From Swaminathania salitolerans (lineage in GTDB: Bacteria > Pseudomonadota > Alphaproteobacteria > Acetobacterales > Acetobacteraceae): DNA of 64,000 bases. Where the stretch lies: NCBI RefSeq assembly GCF_007988945.1, contig NZ_BJVC01000006.1, forward strand, positions 62,001-126,000, in the 5' to 3' direction. Under the pieces are notes generated by a model. The model was given only the letters and a program-made list of their open reading frames with translations. It was not told where the DNA came from and made no database searches. Each line of letters begins with the position of its first letter. Positions within the stretch are counted from its first letter, which is position 1. Of the stretch, positions 16,544 to 26,450 are shown one piece after another. Made by a program: the position numbers and the translations under genes.

Positions 16544-17380
16544 ATGCCTTTTCTGACACTGCGCGACGGAAACAGCCTGCATTACAAGGATATGGGGATC
16601 GGTCGCCCCGTGCTCCTGATCCATGGCTGGCCCTTCACCGGGGATATGTGGGAATATCAGACGCTTGCCTTGCTGGAGGCAGGGTATCGTGTCGTGACCT
16701 ACGACCGGCGCGGTTTCGGTCAGTCGAGCCATCCTTATGGCGGTTACGATTACGACACGCTGACAGCCGATCTCGCCGAACTCATCGCCTATCTCGATCT
16801 GACGGATCTGACGCTTGTCGGGTTCTCCATGGGCGGTGGAGAAATCGCGCGCTATCTGTCGCGCAACGGAACGGCACGGCTCAGCGGCGTCGCCCTCATC
16901 GCCTCGGTCGTTCCCGGGCTTCTCCAGACGGAGGACAATCCGGACGGCGTGCCGCTCGATGTCTTCGCCGATTTCAAGGCACAGATCCGGCGCGACCGCT
17001 TCCTGTTCCTCTCGGAATTCCTCAAGGGGTTCTACGGCGTCACCATGATCCGCAAACCCGTCAGTCAGGCCCTGATCGACTGGAGCTTCACGCTCGGCAT
17101 CATGGCGAGCCCGAACGCCACGCTGGATTGCATAGACAGTTTCAGCCGGACCGATTTCCGCGACGATCTTCCGGCTTTCACGCTCCCGACCCTGATCGTC
17201 CACGGCACAGGCGACAAGGCCGCGCCCTACGAGATTACGGGCAAGCGGGTCAGCGAGCTGATCCCTCATGCGCGCTATGTAGAATATGACAGCGCCCCGC
17301 ACGGACTTTTCGCGACCGATGCCGAGGCTCTCAATCGCGATCTTCTGGCCTTTCTGCGCGACACGGCAAACGCTGCCTGA
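16544..17380 (+). CDS. Alpha/beta hydrolase (non-heme haloperoxidase/esterase type)
   Basis: Serine hydrolase of 278 residues. The catalytic triad can be placed at Ser95 in the nucleophile elbow GFSMGG, Asp223 in HGTGDKAAP and His253 in APHGLF; the oxyanion-hole segment is HGWPFTGDMW near residue 28. The order and spacing match cofactor-free chloroperoxidases and aryl esterases, which mostly act as esterases or perhydrolases in vivo; the natural substrate is unknown. A GAGGA site precedes ATG 16544, whereas the upstream ATG at 16478 starts a poorly conserved Arg/Asp-rich extension. No signal peptide, so it is cytosolic. It converges on gor. Confidence 0.9.
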   Translation: MPFLTLRDGNSLHYKDMGIGRPVLLIHGWPFTGDMWEYQTLALLEAGYRVVTYDRRGFGQSSHPYGGYDYDTLTADLAELIAYLDLTDLTLVGFSMGGGEIARYLSRNGTARLSGVALIASVVPGLLQTEDNPDGVPLDVFADFKAQIRRDRFLFLSEFLKGFYGVTMIRKPVSQALIDWSFTLGIMASPNATLDCIDSFSRTDFRDDLPAFTLPTLIVHGTGDKAAPYEITGKRVSELIPHARYVEYDSAPHGLFATDAEALNRDLLAFLRDTANAA

Positions 17381-17549
17381 CGCGTCGTAACAGTTCGCGG
17401 CGCGGGAGGAGCCGGCCATCCTCCCCCGCCATACCGATCCCTGCCCCGGGCTTCTTTTCGCTCCCTGTCCTTTCCAGGCGTCTGCCCGATCGCGCCTCTT
17501 TCGAGAGGAGGCCGGGACAAGAAAGCGGGAAAAGAGCCGGAGAGAGCGA

Positions 17550-18944
17550 TCAGCCCTCTTCCCTGCGCGATACCTGCCGTGTGGGGCTGCGCATGGTCAC
17601 GAATTCCTCGGCCGTCGTCGGATGAATGCCGATCGTGCGGTCGAAATCACGCTTCGTCAGCCCGGCGGTGACCGCGATCGCCATACCCTGCATGATTTCT
17701 GCAGCCGCCTCGCCCATCATGTGAACGCCGACGACTTTCTGGCTCTCCCGCTCGACCACGAGCTTCATGAACGCCTTGCGATGCCGCCCTGTCAGGGTCT
17801 GGCGCAATGGCCGGAACGATGCGCTATAGATATCGATATCCCCTTCGGAGGCCGCTTCTTCCTCGGTCTTTCCGACGCTTGCCAGCGGCTCGGAAAAGAA
17901 TACGGCCTTGGGTGTCGTATCGAATGACCATGAGCGCGCATGATCCGCGAAGAGATGTTCGGCCAGCACATGGCCTTCCGCGATGGCGACTGGGGTCAGG
18001 TTGATCCGGTCGGTCACATCGCCGATCGCATAGATCCCCGGATCCGTCGTCTCGTTTGCCTGATCGACGACCACGGCGCCCCCGGCGATCTTGACGCGGG
18101 TCGCCTCGAGGCCGAGACCGTCGATATTGGGCTTCCTCCCCGTCGCGAAGAACACGCAATCGGTCTCGATGGTCTCGCCATTATCGAGCACCACCTGCCG
18201 GCGCCCGTCGGAAAGCGGAAGGATCCGCTCGGGCGAAGTCGCCGCATGAACCGCAATTCCGTGCTCTGGCAACGCGTCGCCGAGCTTCTCGCGCAGCTCG
18301 TTGTCGAATCCCCGCAGCGGCAGCGACTGCCGGAAGACGAGATCGACCTTCGAGCCCAGCCCGGCAAAGATACCGGCAAACTCGACACCGATATAACCGC
18401 CCCCGATGATGCAGATGGAGGCAGGACGTGTGTCCAGATGGAAGGCATCGTCGGAAACGATGCCAAGCTCCGCCCCTTCGATGGGAGGACGAACGGGACG
18501 CCCCCCCGTGGCGATCACGATCCGGCGTGCCGTCACGCGCTGGGGCTCCCGGGTCTCGTCCAGCGGGCCCGGCCCGATCTCGATCGTCTGGGAATCCACG
18601 AGACGCGCGCGTCCGGTGAACAGCGCCACACCGGCCTTGTCGAGCATCGACCGATAGATCCCGTCGAGCCGGTCGATTTCGCGGTCCTTCGCATCGATCA
18701 GGGTTCGCCAGTCATGCCCCTTGTCCTGCATGTCCCAGCCATAGGCCCGGGCATCGGCGGCCAGCTCTGCGCCTTCGGAGGCATAGACCATGAGCTTCTT
18801 GGGAACGCAGCCGAGATTGACGCAGGTTCCGCCCCAGTGCCGGGCCTCGGCCACCCCCACCCGCGCCCCGTTCTGGGCTGCGATACGCGCGCAGCGCACA
18901 CCGCCCGATCCGGCACCAATCACGAAAAGATCGAAATCCGGCAT
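17550..18944 (-). CDS. gor: Glutathione-disulfide reductase
   Basis: FAD flavoprotein that reduces oxidised glutathione with NADPH. The 464-residue protein has the FAD glycine motif VIGAGSGG near residue 8, the redox disulfide GGTCVNLGCVPKK (Cys41 and Cys46), the second dinucleotide site GGGYIGVEFAG and the C-terminal catalytic His441 in GIHPTTAEE. The redox motif reads CVNLGC, as in glutathione reductases of the bacterial/plant type. An AGAGGA site precedes ATG 18944. It lies downstream of fpr on the same strand, but a strong terminator between them (18959-18993) suggests separate transcription. Functionally it supports gloB and other thiol chemistry. Confidence 0.94.
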   Translation of the reverse strand: MPDFDLFVIGAGSGGVRCARIAAQNGARVGVAEARHWGGTCVNLGCVPKKLMVYASEGAELAADARAYGWDMQDKGHDWRTLIDAKDREIDRLDGIYRSMLDKAGVALFTGRARLVDSQTIEIGPGPLDETREPQRVTARRIVIATGGRPVRPPIEGAELGIVSDDAFHLDTRPASICIIGGGYIGVEFAGIFAGLGSKVDLVFRQSLPLRGFDNELREKLGDALPEHGIAVHAATSPERILPLSDGRRQVVLDNGETIETDCVFFATGRKPNIDGLGLEATRVKIAGGAVVVDQANETTDPGIYAIGDVTDRINLTPVAIAEGHVLAEHLFADHARSWSFDTTPKAVFFSEPLASVGKTEEEAASEGDIDIYSASFRPLRQTLTGRHRKAFMKLVVERESQKVVGVHMMGEAAAEIMQGMAIAVTAGLTKRDFDRTIGIHPTTAEEFVTMRSPTRQVSRREEG

Positions 18945-18958
18945 GGTCTTCCTCTCCG

Positions 18959-18993
18959 AAAAAAGAAACGCGGCCCGGAAGAACCGGACCGCG
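18959..18993 (-). terminator. Intrinsic terminator after fpr
   Basis: On the minus strand a 10-bp GC stem (one G-U pair) with a five-base loop (arms 18984-18993 and 18969-18978) is followed by a T-rich tract GTTTCTTTTTT. It sits 54 bases after the fpr stop and just before the gor ribosome site, so it should separate the two transcripts. Confidence 0.85.
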
Positions 18994-19047
18994 CATATTC
19001 CCTGTCATGCATCCTGTATGCGCCCGTCGAGAACGAGCGGGATGGCC

Positions 19048-19932
19048 TCAGCGTTCCGCAAATGCCTTCTCGACCACATAGGATCCCTGGTTGCTCATAT
19101 TGCCCTCGTCGAAACCCAAGGAGAGCAGGAGCTTCTCGGTGTCGGCGAGCATCTCGGGCGAGCCGCAGATCATGACCCGGTCGTGCTCGGGATCGAGCTT
19201 CGGCAGACCGAGATCCTCGAAGATCTTGCCGTTCTGGATCAGGGTGGTGATACGATCGGTGACTTCGAAATCCTCGCGGGTGACCGCGGGGTAGTATTTG
19301 AGCTGCTGCTTCACGAAATCGCCGAGGAATTCGTGGTTCGGCAGGTCGTGACGGATGTGGTTCATATAAGCCAGCTCGCCGGAGATACGGACGGTATGGC
19401 TCAGGATCACATTGTCATAACGCTCGTAGCATTCCGGGTCCTCGATCAGGCTCATGAACGGTGCAAGCCCCGTCCCGGTCGAGAGGAAATAGAGATTGCG
19501 GCCCGGACGCAGATTGTCGAGAAGCAGGGTTCCCACCGGCTTGCGACCGACAAGGACGGTATCCCCGACCTTGACATGACGCAGCCGGGAGGTCAGCGGT
19601 CCGTCTTCCACCGCAATCGAGAGAAACTCCAGCTCTTCCTCGTAATTGGCCGAAGCGATGGAGTAGGCCCGCAGGAGCGGCTTGCCCTCGATCTCGATGC
19701 CGATCATCGTGAACTGCCCGTTTTCGAAACGCAGCCCCGGATCGCGCGTGCAGGTGAAGGTGAAGAGCCTGTCGGTCCAGTGATGGACGCTCAGCACCTC
19801 GCAGGCATGCAGATGACCGTATTCCTTGCTCGGCGGGGCGAGATGATACTGCCCCGGATGCCCCTCGACGGGCAGAAGACCCGTAAGCGGTTCGGATATG
19901 GTGGGCATCGGCAGGGAAACGGGCGCGTTCAT
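19048..19932 (-). CDS. fpr: Ferredoxin-NADP reductase
   Basis: FAD enzyme shuttling electrons between NADPH and ferredoxin or flavodoxin. The 294-residue protein has the FAD-binding signature RAYSIAS, the NADP-binding motif GTGLAPF, ICGSPEM and a C-terminal region ending in VEKAFAER, typical of the bacterial type (subclass I) reductases of alphaproteobacteria. The start at ATG 19932 (MNAPVSL) follows a GAGAGAATT stretch; an in-frame ATG 30 bases further up is possible. The protein can supply reduced ferredoxin for iron-sulfur assembly or oxidative stress defence. It ends in a clear terminator. Confidence 0.93.
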   Translation of the reverse strand: MNAPVSLPMPTISEPLTGLLPVEGHPGQYHLAPPSKEYGHLHACEVLSVHHWTDRLFTFTCTRDPGLRFENGQFTMIGIEIEGKPLLRAYSIASANYEEELEFLSIAVEDGPLTSRLRHVKVGDTVLVGRKPVGTLLLDNLRPGRNLYFLSTGTGLAPFMSLIEDPECYERYDNVILSHTVRISGELAYMNHIRHDLPNHEFLGDFVKQQLKYYPAVTREDFEVTDRITTLIQNGKIFEDLGLPKLDPEHDRVMICGSPEMLADTEKLLLSLGFDEGNMSNQGSYVVEKAFAER

Positions 19933-20074
19933 CGGAATTCTCTCTATCGGGAGCCGGCGCATGCGCCGGGGCGGAAGCCGGGGGCGGGCGACCCTTCTGC
20001 CGCCCGAAGTGGCGAATTTTCTAGATCATCCGCGCGCCTTTTGAAAACCCCACATCCCCGCCTGTGCAGAATTA

Positions 20075-21721
20075 TTACGACGATTTTGGATGCGTCCTTG
20101 CAATAAACTGCGCAACGTTATCGTGCATCTCGTGCAGGGCCGGGAGATGCGCATAGACCATATGCCCCGAGGCGTATTGTCTGATCTCCACGTTTTTGGC
20201 GAGCGCACGCGGAATCGGCAGATGACGCATCTCGTAGACGCCTTCGAAATACGGCGTGCCGAGATCGTAATACCCCTGGTTCAGCATCACCTGCAGGGCG
20301 GGATTCGCCTTCATGGCCGCAGCGAGATCGGGCAGGACATTGGGTTCGCCGCGCGCGGGCCCGCGCTGATCGGGCTGCTTGTGCAGGAAACTCCACTTCC
20401 CGATGCTGTGCGCGCTGACGCGATATTCCATATATCCGTCATTGAAAGACGGGTCGGCCCCGTAATGCAGCGTCTGGCGGGCATAGTCGTTGAACGCCGC
20501 AACATAGGCGGATTCCATGGCGGCGGATTGCGGATCGTAGGAGGGACGCTGAGCGAGCGGGTCCATGCTCGGGCCGGAGAACCGGCTGTCGAGGCGACCC
20601 GTATCCCTGCCTTCATCCCCCAGAAGGGTCTTCTCGAACTCTCCGCCATTCACACGCAGATTGGCCTTGATGATGTAGGGGACCGGCAAGCCCGTATAGC
20701 GATGCAATCTCTCGGCGGTGGCCTTGAGACGCTCATCGGTGATGCTCGTACCGTCCTGCAATGCGGCCGTGTACTCCGTCAGGGCAAAATGCTCGACCTC
20801 GGCCAGGAACGCCTTGAGATCGGCAGGCCGGTCGGGGAGCCTGTTATGATACCAGGCCGTGGCCGCAAAACTGGGAAGAGCGAGAACATAAGGCTGATCG
20901 TTGCTCGGATTGAGCTGCGGCCTGTCGATGCTGTTCCCGTAATTCAGGATCTGGGAGAGGAGAATGACACCGTTGAGGTCGATCCCCTTCTCGCTGGCGA
21001 GAGCATTCGCGACGATGGCAGAGCGGGTCGTGCCGTAGCTCTCTCCGAACAGATATTTCGGCGAGTTGAACCGGTTGTGCCGCGCGAGGAACTGGGCGAT
21101 GAAATCCGTGAACGCTGCGGCATCGGGATCCGTCCCGTAGAACGCCTTTTCCCGATCCTTGCCCATGATACGGCCGAATCCGGTCCCGGGCGCATCGATG
21201 AAAACGAGATCGGTCGCATCGAGAAGGGAATCATCGTTGTTGACGAGCTGATAGGGAGCAGCGGGGGTATGCACGTCGTCGGCGGTCTCGACACGCTTCG
21301 GCCCGAGCGCGCCCATATGCAACCACACCGTGGACGACCCCGGACCGCCATTATAGACGAAGGTGATCGGCCTGTTCCGGGCATGTGCGCCCTTCTTGAA
21401 ATAGGCAACATAGAAGACCGAAGCCACGGCCTGCGGCGCCTTCGGGTCCGGATTGGCATCGTCCCAGTGTTCGGGATGGACGATCAGGGTGCCGCTCTCG
21501 GCCTGGTACGGAATCGCCTGGCCACGAATGGTGACGCTGCCTTCGCTCGTCACACGCTGCGGTTTGGTCAGGAAAGCGGGAGCGGGAGGCGAGGCATCGG
21601 GGGTCTCGCCCGGCGGCGGCGGAGAAGGAGGAAGCGGCGGCGGGGCTGCGAGGGCCGAGCTGCCGAGAAGGGACGCAAGTCCCAGAATCAGGGGTAATTT
21701 GCGTGTAACGTTACTGCGCAC
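20075..21721 (-). CDS. Secreted serine carboxypeptidase-like protein (peptidase S10)
   Basis: Exported hydrolase of 548 residues. A signal peptide (about residues 1-26) leads into a Pro-rich linker (PPPLPPSPPPP). The S10 triad is visible as Ser228 in GESYGTTR, Asp486 in YYDLGTPY and His520 in ASGHMVYA, with the oxyanion-hole motif NGGPGSS at about 124-130. Family members cleave C-terminal residues or act as acyltransferases; bacterial ones are little studied. The start is taken as GTG 21721, which has a GAGGAG site six bases ahead; several upstream ATGs in frame lack one and would add a non-signal extension. It diverges from the helicase gene with only about 100 bases between starts. Confidence 0.9.
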   Translation of the reverse strand: MRSNVTRKLPLILGLASLLGSSALAAPPPLPPSPPPPGETPDASPPAPAFLTKPQRVTSEGSVTIRGQAIPYQAESGTLIVHPEHWDDANPDPKAPQAVASVFYVAYFKKGAHARNRPITFVYNGGPGSSTVWLHMGALGPKRVETADDVHTPAAPYQLVNNDDSLLDATDLVFIDAPGTGFGRIMGKDREKAFYGTDPDAAAFTDFIAQFLARHNRFNSPKYLFGESYGTTRSAIVANALASEKGIDLNGVILLSQILNYGNSIDRPQLNPSNDQPYVLALPSFAATAWYHNRLPDRPADLKAFLAEVEHFALTEYTAALQDGTSITDERLKATAERLHRYTGLPVPYIIKANLRVNGGEFEKTLLGDEGRDTGRLDSRFSGPSMDPLAQRPSYDPQSAAMESAYVAAFNDYARQTLHYGADPSFNDGYMEYRVSAHSIGKWSFLHKQPDQRGPARGEPNVLPDLAAAMKANPALQVMLNQGYYDLGTPYFEGVYEMRHLPIPRALAKNVEIRQYASGHMVYAHLPALHEMHDNVAQFIARTHPKSS

Positions 21722-21825
21722 GCCGCGCTCCTCTATTTCGTTCCGTCTTCGTAGTGTCTCCAGAAACGTCATCCCTCGCAAGTCTCCCATTGCAGCAATC
21801 TGTGTCATCCCGCACAAACGGCTTC

Positions 21826-24285
21826 ATGGATTCCTCACGCTCTTCCTCCGACCGGGCCTCTCCCGATCAGGCCCCGGCCGAACAGGCACTCGCCTCCGCC
21901 ATCGAGGCAACCGGACTTTCACCGAGCCTCAAGGAAGAGGCGCGCCTCGTGAAACTCGTGGCGCGCAGCCTTCTGCCGGGCGCCAGTACGATCCCGGTCG
22001 CGGAATACGAGCGCCTGCTCTGCGAGGTCCGGCGCAAGGACTGGGCGGCTGCCCTCATGAACCAGTCCCGCAGGGCGGGAGAACTCTGGATCAGCAAGGC
22101 CGACATCCAGGAGGCCGTCAGTCACGTCCATGATCCGAGCGCAGAGGCGAGCGACCTGCGCGCGGCGCTGGACGAGCGCCTCGCGCTTCGCTTTCGCGAT
22201 ATGGGCCACACGCCGCGAGACGTGCTCGAGGCCGTTCAGGCCGATCTGACCGATGCGGGGCAGTTTCTGTCGGGCGGACAGATCGACCGCCTCGCGCAGG
22301 TCATTGCCGCGTCCTTCGGCGTCGAGGATACCGGGTTCGAGGCCGAGCTGATCGCGCAGGAAAAGGCGCGCAAGGCGGAAGAGGAACGTATCGAGGCACG
22401 CGCCGAGGCCCGGAGACGCCGCGAAAACGAACGGCTCCGTGCATGGGAAGAGAGCCTCGTCGGTTTCGATCGCGTTCCCGCCCTCCTGCATTGCTCCCCG
22501 CGTGAGGCCTTGCGCTGGATGGCGGAGAACCGCCTGCCCGTCGCGCGCCGCACACCGCAGCCCGATGGAACGGAGCTGTTCGAATTCGACCCGGAAGTCC
22601 TGCGGCGCCTGCGTCCGCAGCTTGTCGAGTGGCGTGGTGGATCCCGCGAGACGGCAGTGCCGCAGACCGGGCGCAAGGTCGGCAATGCCGTCATCGCCCG
22701 TGTCGCGGCGCTCGATCGTTATGTCGCCCATTTCAAGACGGCGCGTGCGCTCAAGCGGCGCATCACCCTCGTGACGGGACCCACGAACTCGGGCAAATCC
22801 TATACGGCACTCAACGCACTGGCGAATGCGGAGAGCGGACTCGCCCTCGCCCCTCTTCGTCTTCTGGCACATGAATTCCGCGAGTCGCTGCTGTCGCGCG
22901 GCGTCCCGGCATCGCTCGCAACCGGCGAGGAACGGATCGTGTTCCCGGGCGCCCGCCATCTGGCCGCCACGGTCGAGATGTGTCCGTTCCACAACCCGGT
23001 CGAGGTCGCGCTCATCGACGAGGCACAGATGCTGATGGACCCCGATCGCGGTGCTGCCTGGACTGCGGCGATCATGGGGGTTCCGGCCCGTCATCTCTAT
23101 ATTCTCGGTGCGCCCGATTGCATTCCGCTCATCCGTCGCATCGCGGAACTATGCGACGACCCGCTCGACGAGATCAGCCTCGAACGCAAATCCCCCCTTC
23201 GCGCTGCAGGCGCTCCTTTGCGTCTGCGCGATCTCGAGGCGGGAGACGCCCTGATCGCCTTCTCGCGGCGCGAGGTTCTCGATCTCCGTGCGGAGCTTCT
23301 CACCCTCGGCAAACGGGTGGCGGTCGTTTACGGGGCGCTGAGTCCCGAAGTCCGCCGTGCCGAGGCCGCGCGTTTCAACAATGGCGAGGCCGATATCCTG
23401 GTTGCGACCGATGCGATCGGCATGGGGCTGAACCTCTCGATCAGGCGCGTGGTGTTCAGCGCGCTGCGCAAATTCGACGGCAAGCAGACGCGCGACCTGA
23501 CGGCGCAGGAAATCAAGCAGATCGGCGGGCGCGCGGGACGCTACGGCCATCATGAAAACGGCATCGTCGCGGTGCTCGGAGAAGCGGGCACCCCCGCCCA
23601 TATCCGCAAGATGCTGGCCGCCCCGCCCGAACCGGTCACGGAGCTGCGTCCGCTCGTCCAGCCGGATGCCGATATCGTGCGCGCCGTCGCGGAGGAAATC
23701 GAAACGGACAGTCTTTACGGCGTGCTGGTGCGTATCAAGCGCGCCGTGCTGCGCGCCGACGATCCGAACTACCGGCTGGCAGACATGGAGCAGGCATTCG
23801 AGATCGCTTCGGCGCTCGAGGGCGTCGAGGGTCTCGGCCTGACCCAGCGCTGGACCTATGCCATGTGCCCGATCGACGAGCGCGATAACGGGATTGCCCG
23901 CCTGATCCACTGGGCCAGCGACCATGCAGCCGGTCGGAACGTTCCTCCACCCGGCACGGGGCGCCTCGTGCAGCCCGCCCAGGCCGGGCGCGAGGAGCTC
24001 GAACGCGCGGAAAAACGCCACAAGCGACTCGTGGCGTGGCGATGGCTCTCCCTTCGCTTTGCCGATGCCTATCCCGATCGCGAAATGGCCGAGCGGAACA
24101 CGACGACTCTCAATGACTGGATCGAAGCCGTCCTGCGCCAGCAAAGCCGGGAGCGCGGCCACCAGAAGCGCGGCGGCCGACAGAATGACAATCGCAGCAG
24201 GACGCGCGCACCGGCAGGAGACGACACGCGGCGCCCGGTGGGACCACGCAAGGGGATGAAAAAACAGGGAAAATCGAGGCGATGA
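21826..24285 (+). CDS. SUV3-like DExH RNA helicase
   Basis: ATP-dependent helicase of 819 residues related to mitochondrial SUV3, a family common in alphaproteobacteria. After a charged N-terminal region with a coiled-coil-like stretch (EEERIEARAEARRRREN), the helicase core shows Walker A GPTNSGKS (about 318-325), the DEAQ box near residue 398, VVYGALSPEVRR and motif VI QIGGRAGR near 564. The C-terminus is highly basic (RGHQKRGGRQ, KGMKKQGKSRR) and probably binds RNA. A role in RNA turnover, by analogy with the SUV3-PNPase degradosome, is inference. The start is uncertain: ATG 21826 lacks a good ribosome site, and GTG 21754 is an alternative. Confidence 0.9.
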   Translation: MDSSRSSSDRASPDQAPAEQALASAIEATGLSPSLKEEARLVKLVARSLLPGASTIPVAEYERLLCEVRRKDWAAALMNQSRRAGELWISKADIQEAVSHVHDPSAEASDLRAALDERLALRFRDMGHTPRDVLEAVQADLTDAGQFLSGGQIDRLAQVIAASFGVEDTGFEAELIAQEKARKAEEERIEARAEARRRRENERLRAWEESLVGFDRVPALLHCSPREALRWMAENRLPVARRTPQPDGTELFEFDPEVLRRLRPQLVEWRGGSRETAVPQTGRKVGNAVIARVAALDRYVAHFKTARALKRRITLVTGPTNSGKSYTALNALANAESGLALAPLRLLAHEFRESLLSRGVPASLATGEERIVFPGARHLAATVEMCPFHNPVEVALIDEAQMLMDPDRGAAWTAAIMGVPARHLYILGAPDCIPLIRRIAELCDDPLDEISLERKSPLRAAGAPLRLRDLEAGDALIAFSRREVLDLRAELLTLGKRVAVVYGALSPEVRRAEAARFNNGEADILVATDAIGMGLNLSIRRVVFSALRKFDGKQTRDLTAQEIKQIGGRAGRYGHHENGIVAVLGEAGTPAHIRKMLAAPPEPVTELRPLVQPDADIVRAVAEEIETDSLYGVLVRIKRAVLRADDPNYRLADMEQAFEIASALEGVEGLGLTQRWTYAMCPIDERDNGIARLIHWASDHAAGRNVPPPGTGRLVQPAQAGREELERAEKRHKRLVAWRWLSLRFADAYPDREMAERNTTTLNDWIEAVLRQQSRERGHQKRGGRQNDNRSRTRAPAGDDTRRPVGPRKGMKKQGKSRR

Positions 24286-24654
24286 GATCCGCGTGATTTT
24301 TTTCGCGGAATCGACGCAAAAAGTTCTTCCATTCTTCACAAAAAGCGCGCTAGCGTTCTCTTGCGGCAACCGAAGTCGTCTCAAGTAAAGCCCAGGAAAT
24401 ACTTCCGGGGAAGATGCTACACTTCGGCCAACGCAAAATAGTGCGCATCTCGCGCCATGTGAAGAAGGAATACAGATATGTCGTCTGGTTTTTCCGTAAG
24501 CACATTCTCCGCAAAAACCCGGACTACGTTCCAGGTTTCCCACGCAGATGCCAAATATAAAGGGGTCGGCCCGCCGTAAGGATGTCCGATGGCCCGCCCG
24601 ATCCAGCCTGAGGCGGATTTTCGCGCGGGCCTGTTCTCTGCAGGACAGAGACGC
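24286..24654. other. 369-bp gap, AT-richer, with possible gene relics
   Basis: No gene is supported with confidence. The plus strand has a 48-codon frame at 24414-24560 (basic, starts MLHFGQRKIV) with no proper ribosome site. The minus strand has an open stretch from dld down to 24417 whose last 50 codons look protein-like (PTPLYLASAWE, EKPDDISVFLLH) and recall one ankyrin repeat, but it has no start of its own. Composition is less GC-rich than the flanking genes. This may be decayed accessory DNA. Confidence 0.5.
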
Positions 24655-26376
24655 TCAGACGCCTTCGGCCTTCCAGTTTTTCCTTTTGGTTGTTTTTCCA
24701 ATACCGGGATTGAGACAGTTGCAGGGGTCGAGATCCCGGTAGTGGTCAGCCATCGCGGCATCTGCCGTGTAGATATGACCGAGATTATGTTCCGCAGGGT
24801 AGCGGGCCCCTCGCGCATCGAGCAGGGCAAGCATCTCGTGCTCGGTCTCCTCAGCCGATATTCCCGGCTTCAGGATATAATCCTGATGCAGGACGTGGCA
24901 CAGGAAGTGCCCGTAATACAGCTTCTCGATAATCTTCCCGTCCAGCGCATCCGGCAGGGTCTCGAACCATGAGCGGTCGTTTCGCCGCAGGGCGATATCG
25001 AGCGCGACGATCGGACCTGACGTCTTCCCGTTGACGGCGCGATACCGCAAGGCAGCTCCGGCTGCCGCGAAACGGTGCAGGAAGGCGCGCGTCCCTTCCT
25101 CCTGCGTGCAGGCAAACCAGTCTCCTGCCTCGCCATCGAGGATCGCCCCGAGATCGGCCTCGACCTGCGCCGCGATCCGGGACGAGACGCGCAGGATGAG
25201 ATGATGGGCGAAGCGCGTCTCGAAAACCCGCATTTTCTCGGGGATCTGATGCGGCAGGAAACGCCCGATGAGCTGGAGCACACGATCGGTGAGATGCTCG
25301 GGCAGCAGGGGGATACGCCTGCAGAGATCGTCCAGCCACGCCTTTGCCGCGAACAGACGGGGAATATTGCGCGTCCCGGCATAGCGGATCAGCGCCACCG
25401 TATCGCGTCCATAGGCCTCAGCAATGCGAAACGCATCGCGATGCATGTATTCTCCCGCGATCGGAACCTCGTCATACGCCGTCAGAAGATGGCGCCGCAG
25501 ATCCTCGAGCGTTCCGGTCCCGCTGGTGCCCACATAAAAGACGCGGCTCTCCTTTTCGGCAGGAAAGCTGTCGACCCGCACGGCAAAGACGATCAGCTTG
25601 CCCGCGCATCCGGAGGCTTCGAACCAGCGTCGTTCGTCCTGATTGAAACGCGCCGGCGTCTGCGCGTCGATGGCACGCACATGGTCGATATAGGTCGAAT
25701 CGTGACCCTGCGCGTCCGGCCAGTGGATCTCCCCTGCGGAGAAGGCGCCGCGCTCCAGCCTCTCGAGTGCCCTGACCGGATCCGGATCGAGGACCACGCC
25801 CAGATGATTGACGAGCTCGAGACGCCGGTCGGGGGTCACGCGAGCGAACAGCGCCATCTCGGTATAGGCCGGACCACGCTGCACCAGAGCGCCGCCCGAA
25901 TTGTTGCTGATGCCACCGAGAACCGATGCACCGATGCAGGAGGACCCGATGACCGAATGCGGCTCGCGTCCGTGACGGGCCAGAACCGTCTCGAGCTTGT
26001 GCAGCGTCGTCCCGGGAAGGCAGATCGCCTGCCTGCCTCCTCCAAGAAGATGCACCCCGCGCAGACGACGCGTGCTGACGAGAATGACGGGCCGGTCATA
26101 GGTCTCGCCATCCGGCGTCGAACCGCCGGTAAGCCCCGTATTCGCAGCCTGAACGATCAGGATCTGATCGGCGGCGACACAGAGCTCCGCCACGCGCCAG
26201 AACTCGACAAGCGTGCGCGGACGCACGACCGCGCGGACTTTCCCCGCACCGAAACGATATCCCCTCGTGTAGCGCGCCGTCGCGTGAGGGGCGACGAGCA
26301 CGTGAGGCGTCCCGACGATCTGGCGCAGCAGAACCAGAAGGCGATCCGCATGGAGGGTCGGTTCGGTCAGACGCAT
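24655..26376 (-). CDS. dld: D-lactate dehydrogenase, FAD, quinone-dependent
   Basis: Membrane-associated flavoenzyme oxidising D-lactate to pyruvate and passing electrons to ubiquinone. The 573-residue protein has the PCMH-type FAD domain with QAANTGLTGGSTPDG near residue 76 and IGSSCIGASVLGGISNNSGG, then the family-specific cap domain with CRRIPLLPEHL and the C-terminal PAEHNLGHIY segment found in E. coli Dld. The start at ATG 26376 (MRLTEP) is preceded by AGGAGAA; an upstream 16-codon extension is less likely. It lies 74 bases behind serS. D-lactate from gloB or from growth on lactate would be its substrate, feeding the respiratory chain that ends in the CIO oxidase. Confidence 0.93.
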   Translation of the reverse strand: MRLTEPTLHADRLLVLLRQIVGTPHVLVAPHATARYTRGYRFGAGKVRAVVRPRTLVEFWRVAELCVAADQILIVQAANTGLTGGSTPDGETYDRPVILVSTRRLRGVHLLGGGRQAICLPGTTLHKLETVLARHGREPHSVIGSSCIGASVLGGISNNSGGALVQRGPAYTEMALFARVTPDRRLELVNHLGVVLDPDPVRALERLERGAFSAGEIHWPDAQGHDSTYIDHVRAIDAQTPARFNQDERRWFEASGCAGKLIVFAVRVDSFPAEKESRVFYVGTSGTGTLEDLRRHLLTAYDEVPIAGEYMHRDAFRIAEAYGRDTVALIRYAGTRNIPRLFAAKAWLDDLCRRIPLLPEHLTDRVLQLIGRFLPHQIPEKMRVFETRFAHHLILRVSSRIAAQVEADLGAILDGEAGDWFACTQEEGTRAFLHRFAAAGAALRYRAVNGKTSGPIVALDIALRRNDRSWFETLPDALDGKIIEKLYYGHFLCHVLHQDYILKPGISAEETEHEMLALLDARGARYPAEHNLGHIYTADAAMADHYRDLDPCNCLNPGIGKTTKRKNWKAEGV

Positions 26377-26450
26377 GAGCGTGTTTCTCCTGTGCGGGGC
26401 GGAATGACCGGCACGCACGCGCAAGCCGGATTCGGGACCGGATTCGGGGG

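Noticed and set aside
17404-17508. Hairpins GGGAGGA...TCCTCCC and CCTCT-TTCG-AGAGG between the hydrolase and gor genes
   Set aside because: No T-tract follows on either strand, so I do not call a terminator, although the convergent position would fit one.
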